Source: Actinomycetota bacterium (GTDB lineage: Bacteria > Actinomycetota > Acidimicrobiia > Spongiisociales > UBA5794). Taken from it: a stretch of DNA of 7,162 nt. Positions 1 through 4,564 of the stretch are shown piece after piece. Location of the stretch: contig QMQC01000088.1 in the NCBI GenBank assembly GCA_003648875.1, forward strand, positions 1 to 7,162, written 5' to 3'. The position numbers were made by a program, and so were the translations under genes. The notes under the pieces are model-generated. The model saw only the letters and a program-made list of their open reading frames with translations. It searched no databases and was not told the origin of the DNA. How positions within the stretch are numbered: the first letter of the stretch is position 1; each line of letters begins with the position of its first letter.

Positions 1-248
1 AGTCCAGACGATGTGGCTACGCATCCGCCGTCGTCCCCCTCGCCTACTCCCTCGAGAGCGGCGAGCTGTGTCTGGAGGGCCGTACGGGTTGGGTTGTCCG
101 TACGGGAGTACTCGTATCCACTGTGCACACCTGGTGATTCCTGGACATAGGTAGAAGTGGCATAGATCGGCACCACGGCTGCACCTGTGGTCGGGTCGGG
201 TTCCTGCCCTGCATGTATTGCAATCGTCTCGAACTGGTCTTCAGTCAT
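1..248 (-). CDS. Cystathionine gamma-lyase / gamma-synthase, N-terminal part (cut by left edge)
   Basis: Reading the minus strand from an ATG at 248 gives 82 open codons to the window edge. The N-terminus has the hallmarks of the Cys/Met-metabolism PLP enzyme family: FETIAIHAG (residues 6-14), EPDPTTGA (16-23), VPIYATSTYVQ (26-36), GYEYSRTDNPTR (44-55) and ALQTQLAALEG (57-67). The YEYSR stretch supplies the tyrosine and arginine that contact the PLP phosphate of the neighbouring subunit in this family. The PLP-binding lysine lies beyond the edge and cannot be checked. Members cleave cystathionine to cysteine (gamma-lyase) or make cystathionine from an activated homoserine (gamma-synthase), and the N-terminus cannot separate the two. 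The gene lies 51 bases downstream of the beta-synthase on the same strand, which favours gamma-lyase in reverse transsulfuration. Upstream of the ATG, TAGGAT (263 to 258) could be read as a weak AGGA ribosome site or as an internal -10 box. Confidence 0.9.
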   Translation of the reverse strand, partial: MTEDQFETIAIHAGQEPDPTTGAAVVPIYATSTYVQESPGVHSGYEYSRTDNPTRTALQTQLAALEGVGEGDDGGCVATSSG

Positions 249-299
249 GGTGGCGCAATCCTACGGTCACCACCGAAACTGACTCAGCGTTCGACCACT

Positions 300-1253
300 T
301 CAACCGATCTCGAAACCGTTCGCAACCATCCATTCGTCGTCGAAGATCTTCGACAGGTAGCTGCGACCGGAGTCAGGGATAATCACGACCGTGAGCTTGT
401 CAGGGTTCTCGTCTGCGACACGCTTGGCGCCGACAGCAGCCATACCGCCAGAACCTCCGATAAGGATCCCCTCTTCGGTGGCGAGACGTCTCGTCATCTC
501 GAACGCCTCGGCGTCAGACACCATCTCGTAGCTGTCCGTCAGATCGGGGTCGTATGTCTCAGGCCAGAAGTCCTCCCCAACTCCCTCGATGAGATAGGTC
601 GTCACGTCCCGGTCGGAAGCTGCCGTATAGATCGATCCCTCAGGGTCAACACCCACAACCATGAGATCGGGATTCTGGCCCTTGAGGTACCTCGCGGTGC
701 CTGAGATCGTCCCGCCTGTGCCTACGCCAGCGACGAATATTTCGATCTGACCATCTGTCTGATCCCAGATCTCCGGTCCGGTCGCGCGCTCGTGCGCCTG
801 TGGGTTCGCCGGGTTGGAGTACTGGTCGGGCCGGTAGTGATTCGGCCGCGAAGACAGTTCGGCTGCAATCGAGTAGTAGGACCTCGGATCGCTTGGCGCC
901 ACTTCGGTGGGGCACACGTACACCTCGGCGCCATAGGCCTTCAGGAGATCCTGCTTCTCCTTCGACTGCTTGTCCTGCATGACGCAGATGAGCTTGTAGC
1001 CCTTGATCGCTGCTGCCATTGCAAGCCCAACACCCGTATTGCCAGATGTCGGCTCCACGATCGTGTCGCCCGGTTGGAGCCAGCCCTTCTCCTCGGCCCG
1101 CTCGATCATGAGAAGTCCGATTCGATCCTTGATGGATCCGCCGGGGTTGGTCGACTCCACCTTGGCGAGGAGGTTCCTCCCTGGGTGGATTCGAGAGAGC
1201 CGAACGAGGGGTGTATCGCCGATCGCATCGACGATCGATTCGTGGATCTGCAT
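300..1253 (-). CDS. Cystathionine beta-synthase-type PLP enzyme lacking the C-terminal CBS domains
   Basis: A fold-type II PLP enzyme of 317 residues that should condense serine (or O-acetylserine) with homocysteine to cystathionine in the cytosol. The PLP-binding lysine is K42 in NPGGSIKDR (37-45). The substrate-binding loop is PTSGNTG (68-74), the phosphate loop is GVGTGG (176-181), and S268 in GGSGG is placed to contact the pyridine nitrogen. A beta-synthase rather than a plain O-acetylserine sulfhydrylase is suggested by DPRSYY (122-127), QYSNPANP (144-151), EGVGEDFWP (223-231) and SGRSYLSKIFDDEWM (295-309). Mycobacterial Cbs is longer because of a C-terminal pair of CBS domains. Here the protein stops right after the catalytic core, and the next gene starts 51 bases on, so no regulatory domain is encoded. 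In length it resembles Bacillus MccA, which is O-acetylserine-dependent, so cysteine synthase activity remains possible. The start at 1253 has no Shine-Dalgarno sequence but a TACCCT -10-like box 7 bases upstream. Confidence 0.9.
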   Translation of the reverse strand: MQIHESIVDAIGDTPLVRLSRIHPGRNLLAKVESTNPGGSIKDRIGLLMIERAEEKGWLQPGDTIVEPTSGNTGVGLAMAAAIKGYKLICVMQDKQSKEKQDLLKAYGAEVYVCPTEVAPSDPRSYYSIAAELSSRPNHYRPDQYSNPANPQAHERATGPEIWDQTDGQIEIFVAGVGTGGTISGTARYLKGQNPDLMVVGVDPEGSIYTAASDRDVTTYLIEGVGEDFWPETYDPDLTDSYEMVSDAEAFEMTRRLATEEGILIGGSGGMAAVGAKRVADENPDKLTVVIIPDSGRSYLSKIFDDEWMVANGFEIG

Positions 1254-1260
1254 GCAGCGG

Positions 1261-1266
1261 AGGGTA
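1261..1266 (-). promoter_or_regulatory. Candidate -10 box (TACCCT) for the beta-synthase gene
   Basis: On the minus strand TACCCT (1266 to 1261) fits the TANNNT pattern of housekeeping -10 boxes and lies 7 bases before the ATG at 1253. Transcription would begin at or within a base or two of the start codon. No purine-rich ribosome site lies between, which fits a leaderless message. No clear -35 hexamer was found. This is inferred from sequence only. Confidence 0.4.
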
Positions 1267-1282
1267 GACGGGGGACGAGGAT

Positions 1283-1331
1283 TCGAAATCAGAAAGCCGA
1301 AAACCGAAAGCCGAGGACCGAAATTCGGCGA
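1283..1331. repeat. Degenerate heptanucleotide tandem repeat, consensus YCGAAAN, seven units
   Basis: Starting at 1283 the sequence divides into seven 7-base units: TCGAAAT, CAGAAAG, CCGAAAA, CCGAAAG, CCGAGGA, CCGAAAT, TCGGCGA. The middle units are nearly identical and the outer ones have decayed. The 9-mer GAAAGCCGA recurs at 1292 and 1306, and ACCGAAA recurs at 1303 and 1317, both with a 14-base (two-unit) period. The repeat lies in the divergent spacer between the beta-synthase and the ABC ATPase genes and is not within a recognised gene. It could be a slippage-prone spacer, a protein-binding array, or a copy of a dispersed intergenic repeat. The window alone cannot decide. Confidence 0.6.
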
Positions 1332-1379
1332 AGGATGTCGACCGGTCGGACTTCAGAAGCGAGCCCGAAAGCGGTTCGG
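1318..1379. promoter_or_regulatory. Cluster of small dyads upstream of the ABC operon (possible operator region)
   Basis: Three inverted repeats lie in 62 bases. CCGAA and TTCGG are separated by 1 base (1318-1328), CGACCGGTCG is a perfect 10-base palindrome (1339-1348), and CCGAA and TTCGG recur separated by 5 bases (1365-1379). The same half-sites thus appear twice, at different spacing, flanking a palindrome, just upstream of the candidate -10 box of the exporter. This would suit binding sites for a dimeric repressor. No local regulator gene for this operon is present in the window, and short CG-rich dyads also arise by chance, so this is tentative. Confidence 0.25.
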
Positions 1380-1401
1380 TCGGTGACGAAGCCGTCCCCT
1401 G

Positions 1402-1407
1402 TATCCT
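1402..1407 (+). promoter_or_regulatory. Candidate -10 box (TATCCT) for the ABC exporter operon
   Basis: TATCCT fits TANNNT and ends 9 bases before the ATG at 1417. The bases between are pyrimidine-rich (CGCTTCTTC) with no Shine-Dalgarno sequence, so a leaderless or nearly leaderless message is likely. No convincing -35 hexamer lies at the usual spacing; TTCGGT at 1375-1380 would leave a 21-base spacer, which is too long. Confidence 0.4.
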
Positions 1408-1416
1408 CGCTTCTTC

Positions 1417-2340
1417 ATGGAAGCACTCATCCAGGCTGTTGGCCTCACCAAGAACTTCGGCGACATCGTCGCGGTTGATGGCATCGATTTCGTAGTGGCA
1501 GAAGGCGAGTCATTCGGATTCCTCGGCCCCAACGGCGCCGGTAAGACGTCCACCATGAAGATGATCGGAGCAACGAGTCCGATCTCGGGTGGAAGTCTCA
1601 GCGTTCTCGGTCTCGACCCCACCGAAGACGGCCCGACACTGCGTTCGCGCCTCGGAGTTGTGCCACAGGAGAACAATCTCGACGAGGAGCTCAGCGTCCA
1701 CGACAACCTGATGATGTACGGACGCTATTTCGACATGTCTCGTGCAGAGATCAGGGATCGGATCGATGAGTTGCTCGAATTCGTCCAGCTCACAGAGAAG
1801 AGAGACGCAAAGATCCAGGCTCTGTCAGGTGGCATGAAGCGGCGCGTCGTCATCGCCAGGGGCCTCATCCACGATCCAGATCTCTTCATCCTCGACGAAC
1901 CGACCACGGGTCTGGACCCTCAGGCTCGTCACGTCCTGTGGGACCGTCTCTATCGCCTCAAGCAACAGGGCGTCACGCTCATCATCACGACCCACTACAT
2001 GGATGAGGCTGAGCAGTTGTGCGACAGGCTCGTCGTGATGGACAAGGGCAGGATCGTGGCCGAAGGCTCGCCAAGTTCACTCATTGACGAGTACGCCCCT
2101 GGTGAAGTTGTAGAGCTCCGATTTCCGGTCGGTGTGCTTGAGACGCTGAGTGGCCAGATCGAGGATCTTGCACCACGGACCGAGCTGCTAGCGGATCGCG
2201 CGCTCATATATACACAAGATGCGGAATCGACGATCAGCGCCGTGACCTCCAACGGCCTGGAGCCCGAGACCGTTCTTGCACGTCGTTCAACACTCGAGGA
2301 TGTCTTCTTGCGCCTCACCGGTCGGTCCTTGGTCGAGTGA
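1417..2340 (+). CDS. ABC exporter ATP-binding protein, NodI/DrrA-like
   Basis: A 307-residue cytoplasmic ATPase that would drive the two permeases encoded just downstream. All nucleotide-binding motifs are intact: Walker A GPNGAGKTS (37-45), Q-loop glutamine in VVPQENNLDEE (Q84), signature LSGGM (136-140), Walker B LFILDEP (156-162) with the catalytic glutamate at 161, D-loop GLDP (165-168) and switch histidine H193 in TTHYMDEAE. QENNLDEELSV, GGMKRRVVIARGLIHDP and DPQARHVLW are typical of the NodI / daunorubicin-resistance ATPase group, which exports lipids, oligosaccharides or drugs. The tail ending STLEDVFLRLTGRSLVE is the usual C-terminal domain of that group. The substrate cannot be told from sequence. 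The start at 1417 gives the normal N-terminus (ALIQAVGLTKNFG). The stop overlaps the start of the next gene, indicating translational coupling. Confidence 0.93.
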   Translation: MEALIQAVGLTKNFGDIVAVDGIDFVVAEGESFGFLGPNGAGKTSTMKMIGATSPISGGSLSVLGLDPTEDGPTLRSRLGVVPQENNLDEELSVHDNLMMYGRYFDMSRAEIRDRIDELLEFVQLTEKRDAKIQALSGGMKRRVVIARGLIHDPDLFILDEPTTGLDPQARHVLWDRLYRLKQQGVTLIITTHYMDEAEQLCDRLVVMDKGRIVAEGSPSSLIDEYAPGEVVELRFPVGVLETLSGQIEDLAPRTELLADRALIYTQDAESTISAVTSNGLEPETVLARRSTLEDVFLRLTGRSLVE

Positions 2341-3116
2341 TGGCAACGCCGCTGTCACTCAGAGTCTTCGAAGCCGAAGCAAGGGTCTACCGCAGGACCT
2401 GGCGAGGTTCGGTCGTATCAAGCTTCCTCAACCCAATCCTCTACATGTTCGCGATGGGGGTTGGACTCGGCACAATCGTCGATGCGAACCTGCCAGGAGG
2501 CATCGACGGCGTGTCCTATCTGACATTCCTTGCTCCGGGCATCCTCGTTGCAACCGCATTGAACACTGGAGCAAGTGAAGGCGCATGGAAGGTCATGGGG
2601 GGCATCGTCTGGGCAAAGACCTGGCATGCCCGGCTCGCCACTCCGATCGGCATAGAAGGCCTCTTGGTCGGACATCTCTTCTGGTCGACATTTCGGGTAT
2701 TCATGGTGTCCGTGATCTTTGCCGGTGTGATTGCTGCTTTTCGAGTCGCTCCCCTGTTCGAGTCCCTTCTCGCCGTTGGGCCGGCAGTGCTCGTTGGATC
2801 GGCAATGGTCGCGGCGACTACGGCCTTCACCGTCAGACTCAAGGAGATGTCCGGCTTGCCGATGTTCTTTCGGTTCGTTGTGCTCCCGATGTTCTTGTTC
2901 TCCGGAGCGTTCTTTCCGATATCCCAGCTGCCAAATTGGCTTCAGCCGGTAGCGCTCGCTACGCCTGTGTACCACGGCGTCGAACTCGCACGTGCCATCG
3001 TGGTCGGCACGTCGCCGGCCGTAGCGTGGTGGGTGAGCGTTCTCTACCTCGTCGGCTGGATCATCGGCTTCGGAGTACTTTGCGTGAAGCCCTTGCGTAG
3101 GAAGCTGACTCCGTGA
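2340..3116 (+). CDS. ABC-2 family permease, NodJ-like (first of two)
   Basis: A 258-residue inner-membrane protein with about six hydrophobic segments, roughly at residues 24-46, 60-79, 105-132, 142-165, 176-194 and 226-249. Family landmarks are NPILYMFAMGVGLG (31-44), FLAPGILVATALN (63-75), ARLATPIGIEGLLVG (97-111) and LPMFLFSGAFFPISQLP (182-198), then PVYHGVELARAI (209-220). These belong to ABC-2 exporters such as NodJ and DrrB. It should form the membrane channel with the ATPase just upstream. The ATG at 2340 shares one base with the upstream stop; an in-frame GTG at 2337 would instead give a 4-base GTGA overlap and one extra residue, matching the next junction. The choice between them is open. 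It is clearly related to the following permease but diverged. Confidence 0.9.
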   Translation: MATPLSLRVFEAEARVYRRTWRGSVVSSFLNPILYMFAMGVGLGTIVDANLPGGIDGVSYLTFLAPGILVATALNTGASEGAWKVMGGIVWAKTWHARLATPIGIEGLLVGHLFWSTFRVFMVSVIFAGVIAAFRVAPLFESLLAVGPAVLVGSAMVAATTAFTVRLKEMSGLPMFFRFVVLPMFLFSGAFFPISQLPNWLQPVALATPVYHGVELARAIVVGTSPAVAWWVSVLYLVGWIIGFGVLCVKPLRRKLTP

Positions 3117-3916
3117 CGGCCAGCACTCTGACCGCCAGGGTGATCCCACCACTGCCGAGAAGGTGGCGCGGCAGGTACCTCGTCGAGCGAAACATCCTCA
3201 GCACGAAGTCATTCTGGCCCGTGCTGCTGTCCGGCTTCTTCGAGCCGGTGTTCTACCTGTTTGCGATCGGTGTCGGAATCGGGCAACTCGCCGGAGATGT
3301 AGAGGTCGGTGGCGTTCCCATTCCATATCAAGCGTTCGTGGCACCGGCGATGCTTGCCGCATCAGCCATGAACGGCGCAGTATTCGAGGCAACGAACATG
3401 TTCTTCAAGCTCCACTATGGGAAGGTGTACGACGGCATCCTCGCAACGCCGGTCGAGCCGACGGAGGTTGCCTCGGGCGAGATCGCATGGACTCTGGCAA
3501 GAGGGGCGATGTACTCGGCCGCTTTCCTGATCGTGATGGCCGTGATGGGACTCATCGACTCTCCGCTCGGGTTGCTGGCCTTTCCCGCATCTCTGCTCAT
3601 CGGTTTCGCCTTCGGTGCACTCGGTACCGCGGCCGTCACCTGGATGCGATCATGGCAGGATCTCGATCTCGTCACGCTCATCGTTCTACCACTCTTCCTC
3701 TTCTCTGCAACCTTCTACCCGATCGATGTCTACCCATCGTTCATCCAGATCGTGACATGGATTTCACCGCTCTACCACGGTGTCATCCTGATCCGCGGGC
3801 TCACGCTCGGCATCCTCGAATGGACGATGCTCGTCAACATCGCCTACCTCACAGCACTGGGTGTGATCGGCTCCATCGTCACAGCACGCCGCGTCAAGCA
3901 GGTCCTCCTCAAATAG
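3113..3916 (+). CDS. ABC-2 family permease, NodJ-like (second of two)
   Basis: A 267-residue membrane protein starting at a GTG inside a 4-base GTGA overlap with the preceding gene. Hydrophobic segments are near 34-58, 73-95, 124-148, 152-178, 186-205 and 238-258. It shares landmarks with its neighbour: EPVFYLFAIGVGIG (44-57), FVAPAMLAASAMN (75-87), ILATPVEPTEVASGE (109-123), LPLFLFSATFYPIDVYP (192-208) and SPLYHGVILIRGL (218-230). The positively charged N-terminus (PLPRRWRGRYLVER) precedes the first membrane segment. With a single ATPase gene and two different permeases, the simplest model is a heterodimeric membrane part over an ATPase homodimer; two alternative homodimeric channels are less likely. 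Nothing like a terminator follows. The spacer to csoR is 130 bases. Confidence 0.9.
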   Translation: MTASTLTARVIPPLPRRWRGRYLVERNILSTKSFWPVLLSGFFEPVFYLFAIGVGIGQLAGDVEVGGVPIPYQAFVAPAMLAASAMNGAVFEATNMFFKLHYGKVYDGILATPVEPTEVASGEIAWTLARGAMYSAAFLIVMAVMGLIDSPLGLLAFPASLLIGFAFGALGTAAVTWMRSWQDLDLVTLIVLPLFLFSATFYPIDVYPSFIQIVTWISPLYHGVILIRGLTLGILEWTMLVNIAYLTALGVIGSIVTARRVKQVLLK

Positions 3917-4008
3917 GCCAAGGATCACACTCAGGGACCGGGAGCGACAACTTCGAGTTTGCAGAGTCCTCGTGGTCTCGGGCCGGGGCCGCAAGAGATT
4001 CCAAGAAC

Positions 4009-4035
4009 TAACCCACCCCCTCCCGGGGTGGGGTA
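4009..4035 (+). promoter_or_regulatory. CsoR operator upstream of the copper operon
   Basis: CCCACCCC (4012-4019) and GGGGTGGG (4025-4032) form a perfect 8-base inverted repeat around the 5-base centre CTCCC. Symmetric TA pairs flank it at 4009-4010 and 4034-4035, with one mismatched position between. This is the form of known CsoR operators (TA, C-run, G-run, TA) and, from memory, closely resembles that of Mycobacterium tuberculosis csoR. The right end enters the TATACT -10 box, so bound CsoR would block RNA polymerase. Cu(I) binding to CsoR should release it, making this an autoregulated, copper-induced promoter. Confidence 0.85.
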
Positions 4036-4039
4036 TACT
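4034..4039 (+). promoter_or_regulatory. -10 box (TATACT) of the csoR-copZ-copA operon
   Basis: TATACT is close to the consensus TATAAT. It overlaps the outer TA of the CsoR operator and ends 7 bases before the ATG at 4047. The intervening GTCTTTC has no ribosome-binding character, so transcription probably starts at or next to the start codon. The -35 region falls inside the C-rich operator arm and has no recognisable hexamer. Confidence 0.65.
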
Positions 4040-4046
4040 GTCTTTC

Positions 4047-4331
4047 ATGAAGCCCGAACACAAGACGTCAGCCGTCAATCGGCTCAAGACCGTTCGCGGT
4101 CACATCGATGCCGTCCTCGGCATGGTCGAGGACGAGCGCTACTGCCCGGACATCATGAAACAGGTGTCTGCGCTTCAGGGTTCGCTCGAAGGCGTCAACC
4201 GCGTACTGCTCCAGAACCACATAGAGACCTGCGTCCTCGACCACGTCAAAGAGGGTCGAACCGAACAGGTCGTGGAGGAACTCATGGAGACGCTCCGGTA
4301 TGCACCAGATCTCCCACCAAGGAAAGGCTGA
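4047..4331 (+). CDS. csoR: Copper-sensing transcriptional repressor CsoR
   Basis: A 94-residue all-helical DNA-binding repressor of the CsoR/RcnR family. The Cu(I) ligands are present with the correct spacing: C33, H58 and C62, equivalent to Cys36, His61 and Cys65 of the M. tuberculosis protein. The second-shell residues Y32 and E78 also match that protein's Tyr35 and Glu81. NRLKTVRGHIDAVLGMVE (11-28) is the typical first helix carrying basic DNA contacts, and VSALQGSLEGVNRVLLQNHIETC (40-62) is the metal-binding helix. This pattern argues for copper rather than nickel (RcnR) or formaldehyde (FrmR). The reading frame is open upstream to a GTG at 3972, but that start would translate the operator. 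The ATG at 4047, just behind the -10 box, is therefore preferred. It is the first gene of the operon and is expected to repress its own promoter. Confidence 0.95.
   Translation: MKPEHKTSAVNRLKTVRGHIDAVLGMVEDERYCPDIMKQVSALQGSLEGVNRVLLQNHIETCVLDHVKEGRTEQVVEELMETLRYAPDLPPRKG
4319..4327 (+). promoter_or_regulatory. Ribosome-binding site for copZ (AAGGAAAGG)
   Basis: The purine run AAGGAAAGG lies inside the end of csoR and finishes 9 bases before the ATG at 4337. It sets the copZ start, because an earlier open stretch of the frame reaches back into the csoR region. It is the clearest Shine-Dalgarno sequence in the window, in contrast to the genes that head transcription units. Confidence 0.65.
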
Positions 4332-4336
4332 ACCGT

Positions 4337-4546
4337 ATGACACAAGTCACGCTCTCCGTCCCTGACATCTCCTGTGGACACTGCAAGTCCTCCATCGAGG
4401 GCGCGGTGAATCCGCTCGACGGTGTCGCCGGGGCCGTCGTTGCCATCGACGACCGTAACGTCGCGATCGACTATGACGGATCCGACACAACCATGAAGGC
4501 AATCGTCGAAGCGATCGATGAACAGGGCTACGAAGTCGCCCGCTGA
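4337..4546 (+). CDS. copZ: CopZ-like copper chaperone (heavy-metal-associated domain)
   Basis: A 69-residue single-domain protein of the heavy-metal-associated (HMA) fold. It would carry Cu(I) in the cytoplasm and hand it to CopA or CsoR. The metal site is ISCGHC (11-16), with C13 and C16 as thiolate ligands and H15 between them, as in other bacterial CopZ proteins. The pattern VTLSVPDISCGHCKSSIEGAV, then VAIDDRNVAIDYDG and AIVEAIDEQGYEV, follows the beta-alpha-beta-beta-alpha-beta order. It begins 5 bases after the csoR stop behind a good ribosome site and ends 18 bases before copA. A mercury-binding MerP-type role is possible by fold, but it lacks a signal peptide and sits in a copper operon. 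Confidence 0.9.
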   Translation: MTQVTLSVPDISCGHCKSSIEGAVNPLDGVAGAVVAIDDRNVAIDYDGSDTTMKAIVEAIDEQGYEVAR

Positions 4547-4564
4547 ACCCCTCTCCCCGCAGCT

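Noticed and set aside
213..704. Open frames on the plus strand across the beta-synthase gene (also 792-1478)
   Set aside because: They lie antisense to a well-supported PLP enzyme, have no recognisable domain and are arginine/histidine-rich as expected of shadow frames.
1254..1416. A riboswitch or small RNA gene in the divergent spacer, such as an SAM-type element for the sulfur genes
   Set aside because: The likely -10 box lies 7 bases before the beta-synthase start, leaving no leader to fold, and no riboswitch core or terminator hairpin is visible.
2418..3152. A 244-codon minus-strand open frame across the first permease
   Set aside because: Its charged, low-complexity composition is the antisense of hydrophobic membrane codons, and the plus strand has a complete ABC-2 permease.
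3917..4010. A terminator after the ABC operon, for example around GGCCGGGGCC (3981-3990)
   Set aside because: The repeat would leave only a 2-base loop and there is no T-run; the other pairings seen are 4 bases long with large loops.
3972..4046. An N-terminal extension of CsoR from a GTG at 3972 (25 extra residues)
   Set aside because: It would translate through the operator and -10 box, its sequence is unlike known CsoR N-termini, and the ATG at 4047 gives the normal family length and ligand numbering.
3959..4336. A longer open frame ahead of copZ
   Set aside because: It overlaps csoR out of frame and encodes arginine/proline-rich sequence without family features; the CopZ fold begins at the ATG at 4337 behind a good ribosome site.
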